Shown: positions 47,172 to 57,540 of the stretch, piece by piece
How positions within the stretch are numbered: position 1 is the first letter of the stretch
How the letters are laid out: each line of letters begins with the position of its first letter
Source of the DNA: Holacanthus passer
Lineage: Eukaryota; Chordata; Actinopteri; Pomacanthidae
Reading direction: 5' to 3'
Assembly (NCBI GenBank): GCA_025331565.1
Contig: JAFREQ010000021.1
Location: forward strand, 248,001 to 312,000
DNA: 64,000 nucleotides
Notes under the pieces: generated by a model
Databases searched by the model: none
Told to the model about the DNA's origin: nothing
The model's input: the letters and a program-made list of their open reading frames with translations, nothing else
Translations under genes and position numbers: made by a program

Positions 47172-48560
47172 GTTCGATCGGCGCCTCCTTTTGTAACTCC
47201 AGAGAGAGCAAAGGCACTTTATTCAAGTCCCGGTCCGGTGGAAGGCACCGAACCGCAAATACACCACCACCACACAGGCCCTCACAGGGAGCCCTGTTAA
47301 AATGGCGTTAATGGAACCAGTGGCTATTATTTACCGTCCTTTGACAACAGTCTACTGGCATCTGTGCCTTTCTTTCGGCGAAATTTTAGTGTCATTTCAA
47401 TTAATCTGAACGCAAACTTATATCCACATGGGAATTTTAAAACATCCACCACACGCACAAATGTCAGGACATAGCAGACTGTGTCTCGTACGAGGCTAAC
47501 ATGAGCTAGCTAGCGAGAAATTCTACCGACATAAGTTATACGCATGTAAACAAAAAAGACAAGTCTAGCTGTGCTACTGACAAACCAGGGCCAAATCACC
47601 CCGAGATGGATCTCAAAATGGAAATCACGACAACGTTGGCATTGCTCAACACGTCTCTTTCGTCCAGGATTTCCTAAAATTTCTGCACACGCTGACAATT
47701 TTATTTGCCTGTTAGCAAAATTACACGGTTAGCTAGTTAGCAAGGCCAATAACCCACATATCTGGTATTAACACACCGGCGGCCGTGACATGATTTCCCG
47801 TTATTGTGAAATGTTGAGTATTATTGTTGACAGCTACTGTAAATTACTCCCAATCTAAGGAGTAAAACGAGCTGTCTGCTTGAGTTAACGTTGGCAATGC
47901 TAATGCTAGCTAACGTTAGGTCAGTGTTGACTCCAGCCAATTAGCTTTTGCTCATTTGGCTAGCATGTACACGGCTAACTCAATACGGTACAATATATTC
48001 AGCCAGCAAGCTAAGAATGAAACTATATTCTTTAAACGTGTCTGTAAAGGCTGACACGCCGGACAAGACAGGATGAAGCTAACTAATATCCCGCAGATAT
48101 TAGAACCAATTTTTCTCCTGTCGAAATGTTGATGGCCGATAGTGATGGTTGAATTCGCATCACATCAAAAGAAAGACGTAACGTTAGCACTCGGGCTAGC
48201 TTAGCGTTAGCCGATCCAGCTGTTAGCCAGCTAAGCAACAACCTTTCAATTTTTTTAAAAGGAAGCAGGAAGAATACGGAAGCTTTTTCGCAACCAATCG
48301 CCCAAAAATAACGACATCTCGCTTCTTCACACGCGACTCTTCTCTTGTTCCACCTCCATCGTAAAGAAAAAAATCAAGGCCCAAATATCAAAGCCTCGGT
48401 GTCGATTTCCATAAACGAGGGTGTCGGCCAAGCCCCCGTTGGGCTGGGCAGCTCCTTCCTTCATGCAGCCTCCACTCTGTAATCCAATGTTTAGGATTAG
48501 TTGGACCACTCGCCGACGTTTCCGCTCAACGCTTTGTTATTCTCACTAAATCCAGTGTGC
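47172..48560 (-). promoter_or_regulatory. fbrs: fbrs 5' UTR and promoter region
   Basis: A CpG-containing region upstream of the fbrs ATG. It holds GCTAACGTTAG at 47908-47918, further gttagc/gctagc repeats near 48180-48230, and an AAAATGGCG YY1-like site near 47294. No ORF with gene-like content is present. The transcription start cannot be placed precisely. Confidence 0.4.
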
Positions 48561-49059
48561 AAATATATGTAGAGAGAAAGCGAACGGCTCCGCTGCTGCC
48601 CTTTCACAAGTTTCCAGTGAATTGGAGATTTATCGTGAAAATCAGAGAGACACAACCCTTCAGCCGAGCAGTGCATTGTGTGCGCTGCTCTTCTTCCTCT
48701 GTCACTAAACCGGCCGGTCGGCAGCTCTGCTTTGTGTTTACTGCCACCATGCGGCCAGTGTCTGCAGCGCTATTCTTCAGCGCTTAGTTACTTTGTCAGC
48801 TTTCCAGATATAAGATGGCTTTTTTTATTGTCTGTCATAAAACTAAATTACAGACACAACCACAAGACTCAGTTTCAGAAACATACAGGCCTTAGAACCA
48901 TTTGTGTTATTACTGGAGCTTTGAGAAATTAGCCAAAAGTACGTGGACACCCCTGTTCTCCTTGTTGGTCTGAGGTTGTTTTTCCTGGGTTTGGCTGCGT
49001 TTCAAAGAAGTGAAATCTTAATGATACGTTATATAATAATATTTCTTATTGAAAAGGTT

Positions 49060-49270
49060 CAAGGTTCAGCTTTATTATCATTAGACAAGGCTGCACAATG
49101 AAACACAGTTGTAGACCCTCCATGCAACAGTATAGAGACATTCAAATGCTTCAAACAACAAACAAGCAAAAAACATTAAAATAGGCAACAAAATAATCAG
49201 AATCACATTATTCACCAAATGTACAATGTACACAGGAATGTCCCAGTAGCATGAGAGGAAGTAATAAAAA
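49060..49270 (-). repeat. LINE/SINE-like fragment
   Basis: Contains caaggttcagctttattatc and ggctgcacaatgaaacacag, typical of the inverted 3' end of a fish retroposon ('...caatgacaataaa...'). Nested within the Tc1-like fragment. Confidence 0.4.
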
Positions 49271-49499
49271 GAAAACAAAAATGAGGAAGTTATCAGACCG
49301 TGTCAGTAAAATCAGTCAATATTCATTTACATAGAGAGGGATATCATCGTAGGGTTGCAGTGCATAAACCCACAGAACAAAGAGGAATTCACATCTGAGA
49401 GTTCAGCGGTGCAAAAATAATGCGGTCACATGAGTCATCTTTCACCATATTCTCCACAAGTGGGTGAGTGTTTATGTTATATACGCCAAGAGAACGGTA

Positions 49500-49965
49500 C
49501 AGGCCTGAATGCTGGACCCCTGCAGTGAGGGGATCCAGTGGTCTGTTATGTTGTGGGTTGCCTATTGTTGGCATGGTTTGGGTCCACTTGTCCCCTTAGA
49601 TGAAAGGGTCACTGCAAATCAATACAGAGTTGTTCTGAGTGATCACCTCAATCCTATGGTTAAACATTTCTATCCTGATGGGAGGGGTCCAGAGGTCTCA
49701 AGGGGCCACTGAGTATGGGTATGAAAATGATGTATATTATAGATTATGGCCCTCACAGTCACCAGATCTCAACCTGACCACCTTAGGGAGATTTTGGGCC
49801 AAAGTGTTGGGCAGCGCTTCCCATCACCATCATGAAAACAGCAAATGAAGGAAAATCTTTTGTAAGAATGGGGTTCATCCGTCCAGTAGAGTTCAGAGAC
49901 TTGTAGAATCAATGCCAAGACCCACTGAAGCTGTTCTGCTGGCAACTCAGACACTTTATGTTGTT
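49500..49965 (+). mobile_element. Second Tc1/mariner-like transposase remnant
   Basis: Plus-strand translation near 49730-49800 reads WPSQSPDLNLTTLGRFWA, close to the (W/A)PxQSPDLNPIEx(L/H)W signature before the last catalytic acidic residue of Tc1-type transposases. Flanking DNA includes caatgccaagacccactgaa and gacactttatgttg, which fit the 3' part of such elements. Stops and frame breaks show it is dead. Confidence 0.6.
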
Positions 49966-50458
49966 TTTTTATGCATATAAATTGTATTTACACACAAGAA
50001 TATGTACAGTATATGCTCCAAGTTTGGTTTGTTGAAGGCTCCATAAGAAATGGTTTTCTTAGTTTAGTGTCAATGAAATTAACTGGCCTGCACAGAACTC
50101 CTCAATTCACCCTCCACACTCACCCTCCACACTCCACCATAAGAAATAGCTGCATGACTTAAGGGACTACAACTTTATACAACCCTGTGTTGTGGGATAA
50201 TAAATAAATCAACCTTGTACCTTGTGCCTTCAGTTTATATAGCAGGGTACCTGAAGGGACAGGGTGCATGTACAATGCAAAGAGTAAACGATTCTGAAGG
50301 CAGGTGGCTGCAGCCTTTAGCTCCAGCACCAGCCCCCAAAGACTTAACATCCAGCCATTTATTAATGTACACGTGTGCATGGTGTTCAGGGTCGTAGCCA
50401 GGATTTTAGAAATGCTGACGTCATGAGTCCTAATTTTTAACTGGCCATCATAATAGTC

Positions 50459-50508
50459 TGTAAGATAAGATATTCCTTTATTCATCCCACAACGGGGAAA
50501 TTTGCAAA
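50459..50508 (-). repeat. LINE/SINE-like 3' tail, copy 3 (inverted)
   Basis: Contains ccacaacggggaaatttgc after gataagatattcctttattc; its reverse complement is the block seen at 15618-15670 and 39045-39090. Confidence 0.6.
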
Positions 50509-50764
50509 TCTATATCTGCATGTCAATATTAATTTAATGGTTTAAATATATTTTCTTCTCCCTGCATGATGGTCTATGCTGTTTCTGGTGGAGAAATACA
50601 ACATCCCTGTTTTTTAACATTTTTTTCTGCTAAAAATTGTCAAATCTAACATGTTCTCTAAAAACATAATCAGCTGTATAAAACCTCCCCTTTTGTAGTT
50701 TGTATGTGTGTAAACTCAACACGGAAACAAACAGCAACACTGACAAATATGTACACAAGTCAAA

Positions 50765-51457
50765 ATGATGAAATATTATTTTATTAAAAACAAAAATTCC
50801 AATTGGTTCCTATTCGATTGCCTTCACTTTAATGGCAACACAGCAAAGCATGGAAAAAACACGCTGAGTACATACTGTCAGCATCACATCATACAGGCAG
50901 ACATAATTATGTTGAATTATATTAGCTATTTCACAGAGCAACATTTTAAAGGCAACATTTTTCTTATGTCAACAAATCTCATTAGAAGACCGAATGTCTC
51001 ATCCATCAAGCAAAACTCTCAGCACCCGACCCACTGGTTCCTACGGAAGACGTGGATCTTTAAAAACAGGTCACAAATATATAGTTTCATTGGAAAAAAA
51101 GGCTCAGTAATTTCTAAAAACAGCTGGTGACTGAAGTTTGTAAACTCAATCTGGAGTGAACAGCGCATTTGTCAGGACTATTTTCAGCTGTGGAATAATA
51201 CACATTTGGTACAGTCATGATTAGTATTTTCGGCAGCAGGACGGTGTGCGTGGAATTGAGTATAAATAAACATAAATAGCATGTCTTCATTATAATGAAT
51301 GAACGTGTCACCCAGCGTAACAGTGGAGCTCACTTCTGAGGATTGCAGTTAAATGTTCAATTTCATACACACCAACATGTGATTCTGCTGTCATCAATCT
51401 CACTCTCAGTTTACTTGCATATTTGCTCAGAGTAGAGGCAGATTTTTAGGTTGATGA
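50765..51457 (-). other. mrm1: Probable mrm1 3' UTR
   Basis: AT-rich noncoding sequence downstream of the mrm1 stop, with a minus-strand AATAAA (plus-strand TTTATT near 50780-50785). No alternative gene is visible. Confidence 0.4.
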
Positions 51458-52621
51458 TCATCTGGTCGACCTCCTGGAGAAGAGCAGAGAGTGCAGCAGG
51501 ATGCCCGTAGCTACAGAGACGTTGAGAGACTCTATACCGGGGAACAACTCTCTGCCAGCTGGGATGGTGACAAGGGTTTGGCACAGCGAGAGCAGCTCCC
51601 GGGACAGTCCTTCCCCCTCACCCCCCATCAACAACAGCGTGGGTTTAGTCATCTGAAAGTCTGAACACTGGGCGACAGGAATCTGGGACTCCTCTGCTTC
51701 AGCTCCCACTGTGCCAACCACCTCCCAGCCCTGTGCCACCTTTGACCTCAGCATATCTCCAAGGTTTTCATACCCGTACACCCCGATCACCTCCATGGCG
51801 CCTGAGCTGGCCTTGCTGACCACTGGAGTCAATGGACAGCTGGAACGAAGACTGCTGGCCACTCTGTCCACGCCCAGGAAATACGCAGAGCGCAGGATGG
51901 CACCAAGATTCATTGGGTCCTGAATTCCCTCCAGGACGAGCCAGAGAGGAGTGTGGTTGTCTTTTCCTTTGGGTGCAGAGTCCCTGCCTTCGATGAGGTA
52001 GCTCAGAGGACTGGCTTGCAGACACACACCTTGATGTACCCGCCCAGAGGACATGTTCTCCAGATCTTTCTTACTGACCCGAAGGACGTGCACTCCTCGC
52101 TGACGAGCCTCCTCGCACACCTTTATCACAGAGGCCCTGCGTGAGGCCTCGCCATCCTTTACAAACAGCTTATGGGCCTTCCTCCTGCCCTGAGTGAGAG
52201 CCAGGAGACAGGGAGCGATGCCAAAGACAATCTCATTCTTCTCTGCTTTGGAGTCCACTGTTGATTTCTGTCTCACCGACCACTCCCTCTCTCCAGGGAA
52301 GTCGTCCAGACACAGCTTCCTGAGTTCAGACGACACCCTGCTGTCCTCTCTCCTCCTCTGATTGTGCTTCTGCAACACTGGGGTCTCGTGTTTCCACGTT
52401 TTGCCCCGGGCTGACCTCTCAGGATGCTCAGCTGCTCCAGGCCTGTGCTGGGCTCTGCCTGCTCTCTTCCTCACATTGTGGACGCTGCTGTCCTCTGAGC
52501 ACAGGGCAGCAGCTGCAACATGGAGAGAAGCCCACTGAGAGCCCACCGATGCAGGCTGGTTCCATCTTCCAGCCTTGACAAGCAGCAACTTGTGCTGATG
52601 AGCAATACTGGAAACCCACAT
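51458..52621 (-). CDS. mrm1: MRM1, mitochondrial rRNA 2'-O-ribose methyltransferase (single exon)
   Basis: MRM1 methylates the ribose of a conserved guanosine in mitochondrial large-subunit rRNA using S-adenosylmethionine. The 387-residue open frame has a basic N-terminus free of acidic residues for about 40 residues, as expected of a mitochondrial presequence. A SpoU substrate-binding domain follows (FGIAPCLLALTQGRRKAHKL), then the SPOUT knot: motif 1 LVLEGIQDPMNLGAILRSA, then SCPLTPVVSKASSGAMEVI, motif 2 LLMGGEGEGLSREL (about 51600-51635), and motif 3 PGIESLNVSVATGILLHSL (about 51490-51540). The in-frame TAG upstream with no earlier ATG supports this start. The coding region has no intron. 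Motif 2 has Gly where the family usually has Asn (G-N-E-G). Length is close to the human protein (353). Confidence 0.93.
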   Translation of the reverse strand: MWVSSIAHQHKLLLVKAGRWNQPASVGSQWASLHVAAAALCSEDSSVHNVRKRAGRAQHRPGAAEHPERSARGKTWKHETPVLQKHNQRRREDSRVSSELRKLCLDDFPGEREWSVRQKSTVDSKAEKNEIVFGIAPCLLALTQGRRKAHKLFVKDGEASRRASVIKVCEEARQRGVHVLRVSKKDLENMSSGRVHQGVCLQASPLSYLIEGRDSAPKGKDNHTPLWLVLEGIQDPMNLGAILRSAYFLGVDRVASSLRSSCPLTPVVSKASSGAMEVIGVYGYENLGDMLRSKVAQGWEVVGTVGAEAEESQIPVAQCSDFQMTKPTLLLMGGEGEGLSRELLSLCQTLVTIPAGRELFPGIESLNVSVATGILLHSLLFSRRSTR

Positions 52622-52870
52622 AGTGCAACAGTTGGAAATACGTCCAGAGGCGCAAAGAAGAGCAGCTGCAGAGACAAATATCCGCTAGTTCAAAACTCTG
52701 ACAAGTGCAATAAAGAACAGTCCGCAGATTTCACACAGTATCTCTGTGTCTGATAGAGAAAGCAGAAGCGTTTCCAAGCTGATGCGTTTTCAGGAGATAC
52801 GCACATGTGCACATGCGTCATTGTGACCGGATGTCGAGCGCTTTCACCTATAAAATAAAAGCCTAACGTT
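52622..52870 (-). promoter_or_regulatory. mrm1: mrm1 5' region / promoter
   Basis: Upstream of the mrm1 ATG lie an ETS-like ACCGGATGT near 52826-52836, ATGCGTCA near 52812-52822, and a degenerate CCTAACGTTGGC near 52861-52872. The gene is divergent from chmp2a, with about 700 bp between the mrm1 ATG and the chmp2a 5' exon. Confidence 0.35.
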
Positions 52871-53295
52871 GGCATTTGTGGGGCAAACAATGAACTTTAT
52901 TTAAGAAAGCAAGTGTACATAATCACAATAGTTATAAAACAAATGCACAAAAGATACGACGATAACATCCTTGAATTTGTCATAAAATAGTGTTTAGAAA
53001 ATGAAAATTTAGAATGAATGAAGATGAATAAATACAAAAGCATAACACAATGCATTTTATAAAACACAATGTTTTTTATAAAACAGAGCCTTCTGTTTAA
53101 TTAACTATAATTTTAACTGAAGGACGTTCACTTGCACTGAAGTATTTTTACATTGTGGTATTACTACTTGTACGTCATTAAAGTATCTTTTACCTCTACT
53201 GACAATAATTAAAAATTAAAGCGTGTTATGATTTTTGAACGAAGGCTTTATTGTGAAAGGTGCGATTTACGCGATTTTTATGCACGTTCATATGG

Positions 53296-53350
53296 GCGTG
53301 CGCGATTACGTCATTTCCGGGAAGTGAAACTATCTCAACGCGGAAGTGTA
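53296..53350 (+). promoter_or_regulatory. chmp2a: chmp2a core promoter (CRE and ETS sites)
   Basis: TTACGTCAT lies at 53306-53314 (CRE/ATF type), the ETS-type palindrome TTCCGGGAA at 53315-53323, and CGGAAGTG at 53341-53348. This cluster precedes the candidate 5' noncoding exon. Confidence 0.55.
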
Positions 53351-53461
53351 GAAAAGAAAACAAATAATCGTTCAAAATTTGTGTCGAATTGAAGTCGGAA
53401 GACGCCCTGAACACCGAGTATCTTCTGGATTACCGTCTCCTCACGTCGAGCCCGGTTCACG
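53350..53461 (+). other. chmp2a: chmp2a 5' noncoding exon (approximate start)
   Basis: A GC-rich stretch ending ...cggttcacg followed by donor gtgaga at 53462. The following intron (53462-54525) ends in aaacag directly before the initiator ATG, so exon 1 is untranslated. The 5' edge is inferred. Confidence 0.55.
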
Positions 53462-53884
53462 GTGAGAGTAACACTGCGGGGTTGATTCCTGGCAGCTGGG
53501 TTCAGCGTGTGGTGGCCGGGCTAACAGCTAGTCGTCCTGGAAGATGATTTGTGAGGACAGTCGAGCTAAAACACGGCTGAGACAAGACTTTCCTGACAGG
53601 CCTCTAGTCACATAACTGACTGCTAAGTAATATTTTCCAGGAAACAAGGACACTGACAAAACTAACACGGCTGAAACAGTGTTAGAAACTGACTAATAAG
53701 TGAAAGGAAAAACTGTCAGTGTTGTTTATTTTCCAATGTTTGTTCCATTATTCATCTAGACAGAAAAGTTGAATTCAACTTTTTCACAACTACGTAGCTT
53801 CTTAAATCACATTACATTAAACGTCACTGTGCGTTTTTGGCGTGACAAGAGTGTGTGGCTGTGACAAACATTCACCGTCAATCA

Positions 53885-54115
53885 TTAGTCATTAAATTGT
53901 TTGTTTCATCCAACCAACAGTTCAAAAAGCCAAAGATATTCAGTTTGTAGTGGTACAGAACAGAGGCGAGCAGTAAAAGCTCACATTTGAGTGACTGGAA
54001 TCAGAGAATTTCTGGCCTTTTTGCCAGGTAAATAACTTAAACAATTCATTGATTGTCGAAACTGTTCAATCATTTGACTAATCAGTTAATCAATTGTTTC
54101 AGCAATAATATTCTT
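53885..54115 (+). repeat. Interspersed repeat, copy B (chmp2a first intron)
   Basis: Contains caaccaacagttcaaaaagc, caaagatattcagtttgtag, ctcacatttgagtgactgg and aatcagagaatttctggcc, then gattgtcgaa/actaatcagttaatcaattg ends. It has the same blocks as 32495-32760 in opposite orientation. Confidence 0.55.
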
Positions 54116-54525
54116 TCAAAAGTTCGGTTAACAAGTTTAAAATTTTCCATTTAACAAAGAAAAGAAAAGAATAAGAAAGACATTCGAAAGTCACAGGAGC
54201 ACAATTTTCTGTTCAGTTGAGTCATCGTTTAATTGACTAATCATGTCAGCACTAATGTTATTTTTTCACCTAAATTTTCCATGTTAAAAAAAAGGAAAAC
54301 AAATCACAAAAAACGTCCCAACAGGATCAACTGCTGCTTGAATAAATTTACTAAAATCAACTGTTTGGTCAATAAAATTTCTGCTTGATCATGTACTTCA
54401 AATTAGTTACAGATTGATATTCTGTTAATCAAATAATTGATTACTAATCATTTCACAACTCATGTAATTTTTTTCCCCAAATTTTGTAACTGTACTGACT
54501 TTCTGCTTTTGGTATTTTCAAACAG

Positions 54526-55563
54526 ATGGATTTCCTGTTTGGGAGAAGGAAGACTCCGGAGGAGATGCTGAAGCAGAATCAGAGGGCACTCAACCGAGCC
54601 ATGAGAGAACTGGACCGAGAGCGAATGAAACTGGAGCAACAGGAGAAGAAGATCATCGCTGACATAAAGAAAATGGCCAAACAGGGACAAATGGTGAGAC
54701 GAAGGAAAAGAACTTGTTCTCTGTGAGAAATTAGAGAATCATTTATAAAGAGGGAATCCTAACTGCTGTGTGTGTTGTCTTAATCTTTGCAGGACGCCGT
54801 CAAGATCATGGCTAAGGATTTGGTTCGCACACGGCGCTACGTCAAAAAGTTCATCATGATGAAAGCCAACATTCAGGCTGTCAGTCTAAAGATACAGACA
54901 CTGAAGTCCAACAACAGCATGGCACAGGCCATGAAAGGCGTCACCAAGGCCATGGCCACCATGAACAGACAGGTCTGTCAGAAAAACACTGAAATACACT
55001 CGTCCTTGGAAATAAGCACTAAGCCTCTTGTGTTGACAATCTTCTATTTATTCCATTTCCGCAGCTGAAACTGCCTCAGATTCAGAAGATCATGATGGAA
55101 TTTGAACGACAGAGTGAAATCATGGACATGAAAGAGGAGATGATGAATGACGCTATTGACGATGCCATGGGCGATGAGGATGATGAGGAGGAGAGGTAAG
55201 AGACTAGAGACGAGTATATATGTTTTGTGTTCACTTTGATACATTTGTGACTGTGTCTCTGCTCCATGTACAGCGACGCCATCGTGTCCCAAGTGCTGGA
55301 CGAGCTGGGTCTCAATCTGTCTGATGAACTGTCAAGTAAGAAACTCCAACACATAAAGTCTACACGTGCTCCTTGTCTTTTGTGTGTTTTCATTTTTCAC
55401 ATTTGTTATGTCATCGGATGCCCGTTGTGTGTTCATTTCAGATCTTCCATCCACCGGCGGAAGCTTGTCGGCGGCTGGAGGAAAGAAGGCTGAGCCGCAA
55501 GCCGCTCTGGCTGACGCAGATGCTGATCTGGAGGAGCGACTGAATAACCTTCGGAGAGACTGA
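54526..55563 (+). CDS. chmp2a: CHMP2A, ESCRT-III subunit
   Basis: CHMP2A co-polymerises with CHMP3/CHMP4 on membranes and recruits the VPS4 ATPase during multivesicular-body formation, cytokinetic abscission and nuclear-envelope closure. Coding exons are 54526-54693, 54793-54972, 55065-55195, 55274-55335 and 55442-55563. They sum to 663 nt, giving 220 residues (human 222). The chain starts MDFLFGRRKTPEEMLKQNQR, with a long basic helical core (VRTRRYVKKFIMMKANIQAV), MTMNRQ-like turns, an acidic C-terminal half (DAIDDAMGDEDDEEE), NLPSTGG, and the C-terminal MIM1 helix DADLEERLNNLRRD that binds the VPS4 MIT domain. Conservation with human is near complete. All splice sites are canonical and phases agree. 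Confidence 0.97.
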
Positions 55564-56430
55564 ACGCACAGTAACTGTCAGACAAGCGCACTGTGGCGGT
55601 GGCTGTTAATACAGATACAAATATACTCGAATCTCTGTGTTTAGATTCTTTTGAAGGTGTAACTGACAGAACACTAGCTGTTTCAACAAACAGTATGTGT
55701 TATGAAGATGTATGGCTTTCTGTTTGAGGTGTTTTCATTTTATACGTCTATTATCTATTTTATCAAAAAAAAACCCTACAAGGATCATTATCCTTCATAG
55801 GTCCAGCAAATTCTTGTCCCATTCAAGACATTGCTAAATCACACAAATTCTCAAAGTGAAAATTTATTCCTCAGTCTGTGTAAATACTAACTCCTAAAGG
55901 CATGATGTTTTCACAACACTAAAACCAAAATGTTTAAAAGAACCCAAATGATAGTTGGTAACATGAAGTGGATAGTTTATATGGGTGACATATACAATTG
56001 TTAGCACTTTTTGTGCATCAGGCTGGTTTGGTGTTCTATGTATCCACATTATCGTATAAGATATACAGATTTAGCCCTGAGATATGCTTTTTGATGACTT
56101 TTGATTTTGTTTATTTGCGGGAGTTGACCGTTGTCAGGGTCGAGCTGAAGATGGTGTGTAAAAAGTTCACCATCTCAACACCTTTTCTGTCTCAATTCAC
56201 TAATAGGACGGTTTACATGATTATATAGAGGATGAAGGTCAAAGAAAGAAGGTTATGTTATGACTCTTCAGCAGTGGAAAGGCACTCCTGTGAACTTCCT
56301 GGTAACCGATTGTCAGTGGTATTTTTGAGATCAGCAGGATTTTCACCAAAATGTTAATAAAGAGTCAGTGGTGTTTATTTTTGAGAAACTGTCATGTTTT
56401 GCTTTTCTTTATTCAATAAACATTTTTTTT
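55564..56430 (+). other. chmp2a: chmp2a 3' UTR
   Basis: AT-rich noncoding sequence following the TGA. Plus-strand AATAAA signals occur near 56358 and 56414; the second is followed by a T-run. Several short open frames look random. Confidence 0.45.
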
Positions 56431-57540
56431 CCAGATTTAACTGGTTGTCTGATTAGAGAAATTTCACAACTGTTCAGTTTATTCATCATGGAAAGTGCTG
56501 CTCAGCCAGTGAAAACAGTTGTGTAATGTCTCCTGTGGATCTGGAGGAGCTTTGTCGAGCACGAGAAAATAACCCTGATGTCATCAGGGCTTTGAGACTG
56601 CAGATTTTTAAAGGAGTGTCTGTATTACAAACTGGGTGTGGAGTTTGAAAGACATGGACAGGGAGTGTCGAATCAACGATGCCATCTAGTTGCATTATGG
56701 GAAGTGTAGTATCCAGCGTTCTTGGAGGATTCAGTGCAATAGTCATGAGACTCACATGAATCACATTTGAGCTGTATGTCAAAAAAATATTGGTTGCTGT
56801 AATTATGTAATTTGAGGGAATTTTATACTAAAAAGACTTTTGGAAGATAATCACCTGATTTTACTAAAAAGTGGTGAAAATAAATCCTTGGTCATAATAT
56901 TTATCATATGACTCTTGAAGGGGCCTCTCTGCTATATAATGATAGTACATACTGAACAAACACATTCTTGTAAAGAACAAAGACTGGATTTAGCCTCCAA
57001 TCTCATAATGGAGGAATGATGAACTCAACCCTGTAAATACAGTGTGTAAATACTGTTAAGGTGCTTAATGCCTGAAGAAATTTGAACGTATCCTTTAACC
57101 TCAGGCTGCTTCTGTGGGGCAAGTTGGGAATCAAAGACATGAGTAAATATACAAATACATACTTTGTCATATCCATGTCAGGAATGTTTTTGCATCGACT
57201 GTTTTATTTCTTTATACAACTTTGTTTCTTGTACCTGAATCCGCCCATTTCAGCCGCATCCAGTTGCTGAACATATATAAGCCACAACTAGAAGAGCTAT
57301 ATTGGTCAATGTCGAGAAGAAATGCAGTTGAGAAATATGTTTGAGGTTATTTAGACAGTGATTCTTTTGCATAGTTTAAGGGTCTTATCAAAATGTTTGT
57401 TGAAAAAAAATGAATATGTGCCAATATATTATCAAATTCTCTCAACTCTCAAATATTTATATGCCTCAAAAAAATCATCTGCTTCCATTCTATCAAACCA
57501 AGAACTTACACAACCAAATCCAAATATCATAGACATGTTA
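56431..57540. other. Gap between chmp2a and msl1 3' ends
   Basis: AT-rich sequence without a supportable gene. Minus-strand AATAAA candidates for msl1 lie near 57543 and 57203 (TTTATT on the plus strand), so part of this may be msl1 3' UTR. Confidence 0.4.

Larger units (their letters stand above)
48936..50110 (+). mobile_element. Fragmented Tc1/mariner-like element with nested insertions
   Basis: The left part is 48936-49030 (gccaaaagtacgtggacacc, then ttggtctgaggttgtttttc). A right-hand part is near 50070-50095 (ttaactggcctgcacagaac). Both correspond to segments of one fish Tc1-like repeat known to me. Between them lie unrelated repeat blocks, so the outer copy appears split by later insertions. 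It is non-coding and decayed. Confidence 0.45.

Noticed and set aside
49389..49848. Open frames in the fbrs-mrm1 gap as host genes
   Set aside because: They overlap a Tc1-like transposase remnant and have frame breaks; the only signature seen is transposon-derived.
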